The notes beneath the pieces are model-generated. The model was not told the origin of the DNA. It did no database searches and saw only the letters and a list, made by a program, of their open reading frames with translations. Position numbers and translations under genes: made by a program. 64,000 nucleotides of DNA from Acidobacteriota bacterium (lineage in GTDB: Bacteria > Acidobacteriota > Terriglobia > Terriglobales > Acidobacteriaceae). Location of the stretch: NCBI GenBank assembly GCA_016196065.1, contig JACPYL010000008.1:496001-560000 (forward strand), read 5' to 3'. Below are positions 9,386 to 17,305 of the stretch, piece by piece (the first letter of the stretch is position 1; every line of letters starts with the position of its first letter).

Positions 9386-10554
9386 CAGCGGTCCACCTCA
9401 CCCAGCACGATATCGAGTGTGCCGATGACGGCAACCACGTCGGCCACATACATGCCGCGCACCATCAGGTCGAGCGCCTGCAAATTCACGAACGATGGCG
9501 GACGCACGCGCATCCGGTAAGGCATCGTCGTTCCATCGCTGACGATGAAATATCCCAGCTCACCCTTGGGTGCTTCGATCGAGTGATAGATTTCGCCGAC
9601 CGGAGGCTTGATCACTTTCGGAACCTTGGCCATAATCGGCCCGGCCGGAATCCCATTCACGGCCTGCTCGATGATCCGCAACGACTGCCGCATCTCCGCC
9701 ATGCGCACCGTGTACCGGTCGTAGGTATCGCCGTTTTCGCCCACCGGAATTTCGAAATCAAACACCGAATAGTTAGCGTACGGTTGCGCCTTGCGGAGAT
9801 CCCACTTCACGCCACTGGCCCGGAGTACAGGCCCGGTTACGCCGAGTGCAATCGCATCCGCAGCGGAGATCACGCCGACTTTCTTCGTGCGCTCCAGCCA
9901 GATTCGATTCGTGGTCAGCAGTTCCTCGTACTCGTTAATCTTGGGCGCGAAGAATGTCAGGAAGTCTTTGACATCTTTTTCGAAACCTTCATAGGTTTCG
10001 TACTGGCAACCGCCGATACGAAACGCATGCGTCGTCAGACGAGCGCCGCAGTATTGCTCGAATATCTTGAGGATCTCTTCCCGATCGCGGAAGGTATAGA
10101 AGAGCGGCGTCATCGCACCGATGTCGAGCGCGTGCGTGCCGAGCCAGAGCTGGTGACTGGCGATGCGATTCAGCTCCGTCAGGATCACGCGCAGGTATTG
10201 CGCGCGGGGCGGGGCTTCCACGCTCAGAAGTTTCTCGACCGCTTCGCAATATCCCAGGCCGTTCGAGACCGCGGCCACGTAGTCCATGCGGTCGACGTAG
10301 GGATTGAACATTGAATACGTGCGATTCTCAGCAATTTTTTCGACGCCGCGATGCAGGTACCCGATTACGCATTCAGTGCCCAGAACTTTTTCACCATCGA
10401 GTTTAAGGATGACCCGCAGCACTCCATGGGTCGCCGGATGCTGCGGCCCCATGTTGATGATGAGTTCGTTGGAATCGAGATACGGACGATCAGGAGTTTC
10501 AAGATCGAGGTTGGAAACAACGTTGCTGGGACCGTTTTTGTTCTCTGGGATCAT
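9385..10554 (-). CDS. nuoD: NADH-quinone oxidoreductase subunit D
   Basis: 49-kDa quinone-site subunit, 389 residues. Characteristic segments: [20 protein letters not shown] (the quinone-site histidine loop), [34 protein letters not shown] and the C-terminal [12 protein letters not shown]. It overlaps nuoC by 4 bp. It should contact NuoB in the assembled complex, but no nuoB is present in the window. Confidence 0.97.
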   Translation of the reverse strand: MIPENKNGPSNVVSNLDLETPDRPYLDSNELIINMGPQHPATHGVLRVILKLDGEKVLGTECVIGYLHRGVEKIAENRTYSMFNPYVDRMDYVAAVSNGLGYCEAVEKLLSVEAPPRAQYLRVILTELNRIASHQLWLGTHALDIGAMTPLFYTFRDREEILKIFEQYCGARLTTHAFRIGGCQYETYEGFEKDVKDFLTFFAPKINEYEELLTTNRIWLERTKKVGVISAADAIALGVTGPVLRASGVKWDLRKAQPYANYSVFDFEIPVGENGDTYDRYTVRMAEMRQSLRIIEQAVNGIPAGPIMAKVPKVIKPPVGEIYHSIEAPKGELGYFIVSDGTTMPYRMRVRPPSFVNLQALDLMVRGMYVADVVAVIGTLDIVLGEVDR

Positions 10555-11180
10555 TGGGCTTTCTCAATCCCCAGATTGATCTGGACCCACTCCTGGTCCT
10601 GCTGGCGAATGCCGTAATCCTTACGCAGCGGGTGCCCTTTCCAATCGTCTGGCATCAGGATGCGTTTCATGTCGGGATGGCCGTCGAACTTGATCCCGAA
10701 CATGTCATAGACTTCGCGCTCCAGCCAATTCGCCGTCGGCCAGATCGAGACGACCGAAGGTATGGCCTCGCCATCGGCAATCTGTGTCTTGACCCGAATG
10801 CGCTCGTTGCGCGAAAACGAGTAAAGAATCCAGAGCAGATCAAATTGTTTCTCGCGCTTGGGATAATGGATCGCGGTGATGTCCACGCAATAATCGAACT
10901 GCTCTTCCTCGCGCAGGGACCGCAGAATTTCAGGAATCGCCGAACGATCAACCGTGAAGTAGTTCTGCCCAACAAAACTGAACGCATCAAGACTCGATCC
11001 GAATCGTCCTTTGTATTTCTCGACCAAAGGCGATGCCCAAGGCATCGGAACCGGCCCCGCGGGCTTTGGGGGAACAGCAGGCTTCGGAGGAGCAGGAGGA
11101 GCGGCGGCAGGAGGAGTCGCGGCAGCAGCAGTAGGCTCTGCAACTGGTGGTGAGACAGGCGATTTTGGTTCGTCAGCCAT
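10551..11180 (-). CDS. nuoC: NADH-quinone oxidoreductase subunit C
   Basis: 30-kDa subunit of the complex I Q-module, 209 residues. The core carries [13 protein letters not shown], the [17 protein letters not shown] region ([13 protein letters not shown]) and the ending [16 protein letters not shown]. The first 45 or so residues are a low-complexity Ala/Pro tract (repeats of [14 protein letters not shown]) ahead of the domain, unusual for NuoC. No NuoB sequence is fused to it. Confidence 0.95.
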   Translation of the reverse strand: MADEPKSPVSPPVAEPTAAAATPPAAAPPAPPKPAVPPKPAGPVPMPWASPLVEKYKGRFGSSLDAFSFVGQNYFTVDRSAIPEILRSLREEEQFDYCVDITAIHYPKREKQFDLLWILYSFSRNERIRVKTQIADGEAIPSVVSIWPTANWLEREVYDMFGIKFDGHPDMKRILMPDDWKGHPLRKDYGIRQQDQEWVQINLGIEKAQ

Positions 11181-11203
11181 GCGCTTCAGTTCTCAGTTCC
11201 TGC

Positions 11204-11246
11204 TCTCAGGTTTCCTGACACCTGAGACCTAACACCTAAGACCCGC
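11204..11246. repeat. CTGAGACCTAACACC word repeat (nuoA-nuoC spacer)
   Basis: The spacer where nuoB normally sits is only about 69 bp and holds TCTCAGGTTTCCTGACACC followed by TGAGACCTAACACCTAAGAC. A near copy (CCTAAGACCTAACACCTGAG, then ACCTGCC) lies at 14856-14882, directly before another start codon. Confidence 0.65.
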
Positions 11247-11249
11247 CGT

Positions 11250-11606
11250 TTAAATCCACTCCAACGCGCCCTTTTTCCAGATCCAGACGTAACCCACGAT
11301 CAGGATGCCCAGGAAAACCAGCATCTCGATCAATCCGAAAGCTCCCAGAGCTTTGAACTTCACTGCCCACGGAAACAGGAACACAGTCTCCACATCGAAC
11401 ACCACAAACAGGATGGCGATGATGTAATAGCGCACCGTGTAACGGCCGCGCGCATTGTCCACGGGATCGACACCGCACTCGTACGGCATCAATTTCGTCT
11501 GGTGAGGTTTCTGCGTCCGAACGATCTTCCCCAGCACCAGCGTCAGCGGGATGAGCACGCCTACGACCGCGATGAACAGGAAAATGGGAACGTAGTTTTG
11601 CGGCAT
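11250..11606 (-). CDS. nuoA: NADH-quinone oxidoreductase subunit A
   Basis: 118-residue, three-helix complex I subunit and first gene of the nuo block. Diagnostic: KLMPYECGVDPVDNARGRYT (the conserved Cys loop), RYYIIAILFVVFDVETVFLF and PWAVKF. A GAGGTGAGGG ribosome binding site precedes the ATG. The next gene downstream is nuoC, not nuoB. Confidence 0.96.
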   Translation of the reverse strand: MPQNYVPIFLFIAVVGVLIPLTLVLGKIVRTQKPHQTKLMPYECGVDPVDNARGRYTVRYYIIAILFVVFDVETVFLFPWAVKFKALGAFGLIEMLVFLGILIVGYVWIWKKGALEWI

Positions 11607-11702
11607 GAACCCTCACCTCAATGCTGCAGGACTTGTCATGCTATCGTCCCTGTCCTCCGCCTTCAAGATGCGGGATCACAGGGCCGTGTGACGAATGAAC
11701 AA

Positions 11703-12212
11703 TCAGCGAACTCGTTCCCAGATCAGGGTTTCGTCGAGCATTTCGCCGGTCGACGACTGGAATGGCGGAGGAGTCAGGCTGAGCTGGCCTCCACGTAACT
11801 GGAACTTCCTTTTCTTCGCCTCGCCGACGCTATTCGGATCGAGCGACAACTCGGCGTGATGAATCACATATCCTTCGCGGTCGTGTACCTCGTACGTGCC
11901 GGAATAGGCCTCAAAGCCGGTAACCGCTGCACGCGATTCTTCTGCGGTCGGCTGGTCTTTGGATTTCCATTTTGGCCGGTCAGGATCCATCAGTTGCACG
12001 GCCATGTGCCCCGTGGAGTCGTAGGCGATATATCCCACGACGTGTGGGCCTAGATCGGGATCGGGGGTGATGTGACCATCAGGATGACGAACTTCGATGC
12101 GCACCAGCTTCCACAATCCGACAAAATTCTTAGCAACGGTGGAAGTGGGTTCGCTTCCCGACGCTCTCATCAGCAGACAACAGCACGCCAGCACAAGTAG
12201 CAGGTTCTTCAT
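11703..12212 (-). CDS. Secreted lipocalin-like domain protein
   Basis: 169 residues. An N-terminal signal peptide (KNLLLVLACCCLLMRASG) precedes a domain beginning NFVGLWKLVRIEVRHPDG, with GYIAYDSTGHMAVQLMDPDRP, AYSGTYEV and a final ETLIWERV. This pattern is typical of the lipocalin-like (lipocalin_5) family, often a stand-alone periplasmic protein of unknown ligand. The run of Cys residues (ACCCLL) could include a lipobox, but the match is poor. Confidence 0.65.
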   Translation of the reverse strand: MKNLLLVLACCCLLMRASGSEPTSTVAKNFVGLWKLVRIEVRHPDGHITPDPDLGPHVVGYIAYDSTGHMAVQLMDPDRPKWKSKDQPTAEESRAAVTGFEAYSGTYEVHDREGYVIHHAELSLDPNSVGEAKKRKFQLRGGQLSLTPPPFQSSTGEMLDETLIWERVR

Positions 12213-12260
12213 CCATCCTCCCTGGGCGATGCCGCATGCTAAACCCGGGCGAGTGGAGGT

Positions 12261-12686
12261 TCAAGGACGAACAGTCTGGTTAATTTTCAGCGGTCTGTCG
12301 GGCAGCAGGAAAGACGCGCGTGCAGCGGCTGATGCCAGAGTTCCCTGCTGGTAATAACGGTCCAGGACGCCAAAGCTTCCCTTTGCCCATGCAAGAAGGT
12401 CGGCGTTCCGTGCGGCAAAACTCTCCCAGTCCGAGGGCTGAGTGCCCGCCAACAGGCGCTCGCGAATGAGGAACAAGTAAGCCCATGTGACCGTCTCGTG
12501 GTAGCGATCCGCTTTGCCCTGAGCGGTAGCAAAACGTAACAACGCGGCCGAGAATTTCTGCAGGGCATCCAGTACCGGATATCGCGTCAGATACTCATAA
12601 CCGAGCCGGACGTGATCGGCATGGTGAAAAGTTTCCGGCGCGGTGGTGCCACCTTCGAAATGTGCGATCAATTCGTCGCCAGTCAT
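12261..12686 (-). CDS. Conserved hypothetical protein, second gene of self-regulated operon
   Basis: 141 residues, soluble and helical, with a conserved-looking motif FHHADHVRLGYEYLTRYPVLDAL and a later WAYLFLIRERL. I recognise the HHADHVR pattern as recurring in uncharacterised bacterial proteins but know no function; the His-rich motif could bind a metal. Its ATG overlaps the stop of the upstream ribbon-helix-helix-like gene by 4 bp (12683-12686), so the two are co-translated and probably share that gene's regulation. Confidence 0.6.
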   Translation of the reverse strand: MTGDELIAHFEGGTTAPETFHHADHVRLGYEYLTRYPVLDALQKFSAALLRFATAQGKADRYHETVTWAYLFLIRERLLAGTQPSDWESFAARNADLLAWAKGSFGVLDRYYQQGTLASAAARASFLLPDRPLKINQTVRP

Positions 12687-12985
12687 TTCTTTTTCTCCCG
12701 AAGAGGCTTGGTCCCGCTTCGCCCTTTTTTGATTTCAGTCAGCCGATGGCTAGCATTCGAGTCGAGATCGAGGCCATAGAACTTCTTGAGTTCGCGGATG
12801 CGTTCGAGCGACGCCGGGCTGAAGGGCGTCTTGCCGTCGAAGGCGTGCAGCACGATGCCTTCGAGCACGTCGCCGAGCGTCATGTCGTGATATTCGGCGA
12901 ATCCCTTGAGGACTTTCAGAATGCGCTTTTCCATCCGGACTCCGGTCTGGACGCGCTCAATGAGGAGCTTGGGATCGTTTGTCAT
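12683..12985 (-). CDS. Small ribbon-helix-helix-like protein, putative autoregulator
   Basis: 100 residues from the ATG at 12985. Residues 9-43 (TGVRMEKRILKVLKGFAEYH and the following DMTLGDVLEGIVLHAF) show the strand-helix-turn-helix pattern of ribbon-helix-helix proteins such as Arc or CopG: short strand, basic helix, MTLG turn, second helix. The remainder is basic and ends in a Lys-rich tail. A 22-bp near-palindrome built from GGTACC lies over the promoter immediately upstream. DNA binding is inferred, not shown. The frame runs further upstream, but that extension lies in the promoter. Confidence 0.6.
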   Translation of the reverse strand: MTNDPKLLIERVQTGVRMEKRILKVLKGFAEYHDMTLGDVLEGIVLHAFDGKTPFSPASLERIRELKKFYGLDLDSNASHRLTEIKKGRSGTKPLREKKK

Positions 12986-12988
12986 GAT

Positions 12989-13023
12989 GGTACCAATGTA
13001 CCATGGTACCGAAATGACGTCAA
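12989..13023 (-). promoter_or_regulatory. Promoter with overlapping GGTACC palindrome, leaderless
   Basis: On the minus strand, TTGACG (13018-13023) and TACATT (12995-13000) are separated by exactly 17 bp, a sigma-70 type promoter. GGTACC-N10-GGTACC (12989-13010, 18 of 22 positions symmetric) covers the -10 box and part of the spacer, the place where a repressor would block polymerase. Only 9 nt separate the -10 from the ATG, so the mRNA would be nearly leaderless. Confidence 0.6.
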
Positions 13024-13098
13024 AGCCAATTGGTCCCAACTCACCTTGCCCGCAAACTGAGACTGAGAACCGGAGCCGAGAACTTTTCCTGCCTTGTT

Positions 13099-13104
13099 TA
13101 TAAT
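13099..13104 (+). promoter_or_regulatory. Putative -10 box of lysS
   Basis: TATAAT at 13099-13104, 31 nt before the chosen lysS start. No convincing -35 hexamer is seen 16-18 bp upstream. It argues against the more upstream in-frame TTG at 13094, which would lie within the promoter. Confidence 0.4.
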
Positions 13105-13135
13105 CAATAGTTTCCGAACCAACGAAGGATTCTCA

Positions 13136-14698
13136 TTGTCACTCGACGAAAATATCTACGAAATCCGGCGCGAGAAGCTGAAGAAGATTGAGGCTCTCGG
13201 GCAGCCGGCGTATCCGACGAAGTACAACTTCAGCCATACGGTTCCGCAGATTCTCGCGGCCTATAGCGGCGAGACGGCCGAGACGCTCGAAGCAACGCGC
13301 GTCAACGTGCGCGTGGCTGGCCGCATCATGGCGATCCGCCTGATGGGCAAGGCCGGTTTCGGACACCTCCAGCAGGACGGCCAACGCCTCCAGTTCTACG
13401 TGAAGAAAGACGCCATCGGCGATGCGGGCTTCGAACTCTGGAAGTTGCTCGACCTCGGCGACCACATCGGCGTTCGCGGATATCTATTCCGCACCCGCAC
13501 GGGAGAACTCAGCATCCATGCGGAAGAACTGACGTTCCTTTCGAAGGACCTGTTGCCGTTGCCGGAGAAGTGGCACGGCCTCACCGACGTCGAACTGCGT
13601 TACCGCTCGCGCTATGTCGACCTGGTGATGAATCCGGAGGTTCGCGAAGTATTCCTGAAGCGCAGCAAATTAGTGCAGTCATTGCGAAGGCATCTCGATT
13701 CACAGGGATTCATCGAAGTCGAGACACCGATGATGCATCCAATCGCCGGCGGCGCCGTGGCGCGTCCGTTCAAGACGCATCACAACACGCTCGACATGGA
13801 CCTGTTCCTGCGTATCGCGCCCGAACTGTATCTGAAGCGCCTGACCGTCGGCGGCTTTGATCGCGTCTACGAAATCAATCGCAACTTCCGCAACGAGGGA
13901 CTGGGCTGGCGCTGGAATCCTGAGTTCACCATGCTTGAGGCCTACCAGGCGTACACCGATTATCTCGGCATAATGAACACGACCCAGGCCGCAATCGAGC
14001 AAGGCGTGCGCGACGTTACGGGCGGAACGAAAACCAAGTGGGGCGACCAGGAGATCGACTGGACCAACGAAAACTGGCGGCGCATGACCATGCGGGAGGC
14101 GATTGTTAAGTTCTGGCCCGAAAACGCTGGCGCAAAACCGGTGGTGAGCGATTTCGCGACCCACGACGCGGTAAACGGCCTGGTGACGCGCTTACGAGGA
14201 GCCGGGATCAAGCTGGCGTACGACTCGAACGAACCAGCAGGCAAGACGATTGCAGGAATATTTGAGGCGATTGCAGAAGAGCATCTGGTGCAGCCGACGA
14301 TCATTTACGAATTTCCGACTGCCATTTCTCCTCTTTCGAAGCAGAAGCCCGACGAACCAGACTGGACGGAGCGCTGGGAAATCTTTGCCGGCAAAATGGA
14401 AATCGCCAATGGCTTCAGCGAACTCAACGATCCCGAGGACCAGCGGCAACGATTTGAAGGCCAACTAAAAGAACGCGAACGCGGTGACGACGAAGCTCAC
14501 CAGATGGACGAGGATTACATCCGAGCCCTTTCGTACGGGATGCCGCCGGCAGGAGGAGTAGGCGTCGGCATCGATCGTCTGATCATGCTGATCACCGATT
14601 CCCACACCATCCGGGACGTGATTCTCTTTCCTCTCCTGCGGCCCGAAAGACAAGAAACCACCGAAGACACAGGGGAAACACAGGCGCCGCCAAAATAG
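13136..14698 (+). CDS. lysS: Lysyl-tRNA synthetase (class II)
   Basis: Charges tRNA-Lys in the cytoplasm; 520 residues from the TTG at 13136, with AAGGA at 13125-13129 six bases before it. N-terminal OB-fold (VRVAGRIMAIRLMGKAGF), then class II motif 1 (FIEVETPMMHPIAGGAVARP), motif 2 (YEINRNFRNEGLGWRWNPEF) and motif 3 (GVGIDRLIMLITDSHTIRD). A short polar tail follows. It is monocistronic, flanked by a divergent operon and a repeat-containing spacer. Confidence 0.96.
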   Translation: MSLDENIYEIRREKLKKIEALGQPAYPTKYNFSHTVPQILAAYSGETAETLEATRVNVRVAGRIMAIRLMGKAGFGHLQQDGQRLQFYVKKDAIGDAGFELWKLLDLGDHIGVRGYLFRTRTGELSIHAEELTFLSKDLLPLPEKWHGLTDVELRYRSRYVDLVMNPEVREVFLKRSKLVQSLRRHLDSQGFIEVETPMMHPIAGGAVARPFKTHHNTLDMDLFLRIAPELYLKRLTVGGFDRVYEINRNFRNEGLGWRWNPEFTMLEAYQAYTDYLGIMNTTQAAIEQGVRDVTGGTKTKWGDQEIDWTNENWRRMTMREAIVKFWPENAGAKPVVSDFATHDAVNGLVTRLRGAGIKLAYDSNEPAGKTIAGIFEAIAEEHLVQPTIIYEFPTAISPLSKQKPDEPDWTERWEIFAGKMEIANGFSELNDPEDQRQRFEGQLKERERGDDEAHQMDEDYIRALSYGMPPAGGVGVGIDRLIMLITDSHTIRDVILFPLLRPERQETTEDTGETQAPPK

Positions 14699-14754
14699 TA
14701 GGCGTTCTAAAAAGTGCTACCCATCCTAAAGGAGTTGGCATTTTAGAAGAATTG

Positions 14755-14776
14755 TCATCCTGAGCGAAGCGAAGGA
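14755..14776 (+). repeat. TCATCCTGAGCGAAGCGAAG dispersed repeat
   Basis: A single copy of the word TCATCCTGAGCGAAGCGAAG (plus GA) lies in the lysS-decarboxylase spacer. From general familiarity this word is frequent between genes in acidobacterial genomes, but only one copy is seen here. TTCTAAAA (14705-14712) and TTTTAGAA (14741-14748) just upstream form an inverted pair that could be a weak lysS terminator. Confidence 0.45.
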
Positions 14777-14855
14777 CCCGCTGTTTGGCCGCGATGAACA
14801 CGGCCGCAAGATTCGGATAGATCGCATGCACCTGCATGGATGAACATGAGCAAGC

Positions 14856-14886
14856 CCTAAGACCTAACACCTGAGACCTGCCTTTC
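14856..14886. repeat. CTGAGACCTAACACC word repeat before decarboxylase start
   Basis: CCTAAGACCTAACACCTGAG continues ACCTGCCTTTC up to the ATG at 14887. It matches the nuoA-nuoC spacer copy at 11221-11246 with few substitutions. It occupies the place where a ribosome binding site would be. Confidence 0.6.
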
Positions 14887-16308
14887 ATGCCCTTCGACCT
14901 TGACTCCGCCCTTCGCCGCAAGCTTGGCTACAAGCTGATCGATCACATCGACGCCTTCTACTCTTCCCTGCCCGACCGTCCCGTGCAGGTACCGGCGGAT
15001 CAGCGCAGCTACGGCCCACGCAACGAGCCGATGCCAGAAGGGGGCGCGGATCCAACCACGGTATTCGAAGAAATTTGTCGCGCGATGGTTGATCAAGGCT
15101 TCCACGTTCCCGCCGCTAACTATTTCGGACTGATGAATCCCACGCCCACATACATGGGATTCCTGGGCGAAGCGCTGGTTGCCGGGCTCAACCCGCAACT
15201 GGCGACTCTGGCTCGCTCCCAACTCGCGTCCAAGATTGAAGTGGAAACGCTGCGCTGGATTGGCGAACGTGTAGGCTGGCCCGGCGGCTTCAACGGCACC
15301 TTCACCAGCGGCGGCAACGAAGCCAACTTCAGCGGCATGGCTCTGGCATTAGCGTGGAAATTTCCCAATGCGATCGAGGACGGAGTCGCGACCATCGGCG
15401 GTCAACCGATCGCGTATGCGTCGGCGGAATCGCACCATTCGCTCGACAAATCGGCGGGACTGTTAGGCATCGGCCGCAAGGCCTTGCGACGAGTCGCGAT
15501 CAATACGCGAATGCAGATGGACCCCGCCGCACTCAATACGGCGATCGAATCCGACTTTCGCAATGGCCGCAAGCCATTCTGTGTCGTCGCGACCGCCGGT
15601 ACGACCAGTTCCGGCATCATCGACGACCTGCCGGCGATTGCCGAAATCTGTCGTCGCCACCAGCTCTGGCTCCATGTGGACGGAGCGTATGGTGGGTCGC
15701 TGATCTTCTCCAACAAACATCGCCACCTGATCAACGGCATCGAACTGGCCGACTCGATCACCATCGATCCTCACAAGTGGCTGGCCGTACCTTTTGCGGC
15801 AGGAGTCATCCTGACCAGCCACCCGGAAGTTTTGGAACAGGCCTTTTCTGTGCAGGCGCCCTACATGCCGAAAGCGGCAGGCGCAGTCCTGCCGGACAAC
15901 TCGAAGATCAGCACCCAGTGGACGCGCCGCATGAACGCTATGAAGTTGTGGCTGACCCTCAAAGTGCACGGCAGGCAAGCGTACGAAGAACATATCGACC
16001 GGCAAATGAATCTGGCCCGCGGCTTCGCCGATTGGGTGAGCCAGTCGGAGCACTTCGAATTGTCGGCGCCGATGATGGTGCCAATCCTCAACCTGCAGCT
16101 AAAAGGCGTTGCCAGCTCGACCGAGCGTGCGGCCTTGCACAACGCGATCGTCGAGGAAGTGACCCGCGATGGTCAGCGTTGGATCTCCGAAACAATCGTG
16201 AATGGAGAGAGCGTGATCCGCGTGATGGTGATCAGCTATTTGACGGAAGAACGTCATCTCAAGGCGCTGCAAGAAGCCTTGTTGGCTGCCGCAGCGCTGC
16301 ATCGGTAA
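14887..16308 (+). CDS. PLP-dependent amino acid decarboxylase (group II)
   Basis: 473 residues, aspartate-aminotransferase fold, aromatic-L-amino-acid/glutamate decarboxylase family. Visible: GTFTSGGNEANFSGMALAL (PLP phosphate loop), SAESHHSLDKSAGLLGIG (stacking His), VVATAGTTSSGIIDDL, LWLHVDGAYGGSL (Asp to pyridine N) and SITIDPHKWLAVP (Schiff-base Lys). Substrate cannot be set from sequence; aromatic amino acids are the commonest for this subgroup. It stands alone with its own spacer. Confidence 0.85.
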   Translation: MPFDLDSALRRKLGYKLIDHIDAFYSSLPDRPVQVPADQRSYGPRNEPMPEGGADPTTVFEEICRAMVDQGFHVPAANYFGLMNPTPTYMGFLGEALVAGLNPQLATLARSQLASKIEVETLRWIGERVGWPGGFNGTFTSGGNEANFSGMALALAWKFPNAIEDGVATIGGQPIAYASAESHHSLDKSAGLLGIGRKALRRVAINTRMQMDPAALNTAIESDFRNGRKPFCVVATAGTTSSGIIDDLPAIAEICRRHQLWLHVDGAYGGSLIFSNKHRHLINGIELADSITIDPHKWLAVPFAAGVILTSHPEVLEQAFSVQAPYMPKAAGAVLPDNSKISTQWTRRMNAMKLWLTLKVHGRQAYEEHIDRQMNLARGFADWVSQSEHFELSAPMMVPILNLQLKGVASSTERAALHNAIVEEVTRDGQRWISETIVNGESVIRVMVISYLTEERHLKALQEALLAAAALHR

Positions 16309-16332
16309 GCCTAAACCGCCCAGGGACGACAA

Positions 16333-16375
16333 AGCGCTACCGACCCAGAGCCCAAAAGGGCGCTACGGTAGCGCT
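16333..16375. repeat. Inverted repeat after decarboxylase gene
   Basis: AGCGCTACCG (16333-16342) and CGGTAGCGCT (16366-16375) are perfect 10-bp arms; the loop holds a second small hairpin (GCCCAAAAGGGC). No U-tract follows, so a terminator is possible but unproven. It may be another dispersed palindrome. Confidence 0.4.
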
Positions 16376-16469
16376 GCCATGATCTTTCTCGAACTTCTGA
16401 GAGCATGGCTAAATGCACGCCTGACTTCAAGTAATTGTTTAGGTTCGTGCGGCAAACCAAGTCCGCGAG

Positions 16470-16802
16470 CTACTTAGTCTCTTCCGGGGTCTTCTTCTCG
16501 GGAACCTTCTTGGGCGTCGCCTTACCGGCCTTTTCGGTACCGAAATTTTTCGAGAGGTAGTTCAGGATCGCGGCGCGGTCGGCGTCCTGTACATCCGCTC
16601 CCAGGCCGACCATCTTGTCGAGTTCGTTCGACCATTCCGCGCGGGTGAGGTGCTTCTCCGTAATCCGGGCGGCATTGTGGCACTGCGTGCAGGTAGCCTT
16701 AATCTTGGCCTGCATAGGACCGGGTGGCAGGGTCTTGGTCTGTGCAACTGCCAAGCTAACCGAAGAGAACAAGAAAAGAGCAAAAAGAAGTTTGTGCAGC
16801 AA
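16470..16802 (-). CDS. Monohaem cytochrome c (sulfite oxidase operon, second copy)
   Basis: 110 residues from a TTG at 16802, chosen because the hydrophobic signal peptide (KLLFALFLFSSVSLAVAQ) starts there; an ATG at 16868 would add 22 non-hydrophobic residues. One CTQCH haem motif; a distal Met is probably in LDKMVGLGADV. The C-terminus is a Lys/Pro/Glu tail. It is clearly paralogous to the cytochrome encoded just upstream (both share LPxGPM, the CxxCH, then a W, DKM and an acidic stretch). Confidence 0.8.
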   Translation of the reverse strand: MLHKLLFALFLFSSVSLAVAQTKTLPPGPMQAKIKATCTQCHNAARITEKHLTRAEWSNELDKMVGLGADVQDADRAAILNYLSKNFGTEKAGKATPKKVPEKKTPEETK

Positions 16803-16948
16803 GCTGGACCCCAGATCCTCGCGGCTCCCGGAGCCGATTAGAGTCACCCCCACGGGTGCTGTGTACATGGTAGGGGCGAAGTGGAATCAGGGTCAAGCAG
16901 CGATGACCACCTGGCGAACCCTTGCATCGAAGGCCCTTTTCCATCCAA

Positions 16949-17305
16949 TCAGTGCTTGGACTTGGCACGCGCCTTCGCGTCCGGCTCATGAGAGGTTGCC
17001 GGAGCCACATACGTCGGCTGGTCAGGACTGAAGCTAGCGCTGAAATAATCAATCAGGCCGTCGCGATCTTGCGGATCGACCACCGCGCCCCACTTCGCCA
17101 TCTTGTCCATTTCCTTGGTCCAGGCGGCCTTGCTCAAACGCTGCTGCACGATGATACGGGCCTCATGACAACTCAAGCACGCGTCCGCGGCCTTCTCCTT
17201 CATGGGACCAGCGGGCAACTCCTCGTTCGGGGAGGACGCCGAAGCCGACACTGCCGCAATGCAGAACAGTGCAATCACAACAACGTTCGTACTAAGCCTG
17301 GACAT
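16949..17305 (-). CDS. Monohaem cytochrome c, likely electron acceptor of sulfite dehydrogenase
   Basis: 118 residues: signal peptide (STNVVVIALFCIAAVSASAS), CLSCH haem motif at about 43-47 and MDKMAKWGAV with the likely axial Met. It overlaps the 3' end of the molybdoenzyme gene by 14 bp, the arrangement expected of a SorB-like partner that takes electrons from SorA in the periplasm. The partner role is inferred from context. Confidence 0.82.
   Translation of the reverse strand: MSRLSTNVVVIALFCIAAVSASASSPNEELPAGPMKEKAADACLSCHEARIIVQQRLSKAAWTKEMDKMAKWGAVVDPQDRDGLIDYFSASFSPDQPTYVAPATSHEPDAKARAKSKH

Noticed and set aside
10551-11180. NuoB fused to NuoC
   Set aside because: The 209-residue product has only an Ala/Pro tract before the NuoC core; no Fe-S Cys pattern of NuoB.
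15354-16382. 342-residue frame overlapping the decarboxylase in another phase
   Set aside because: Arg/Pro-rich, no motifs, entirely within a clear PLP enzyme gene.
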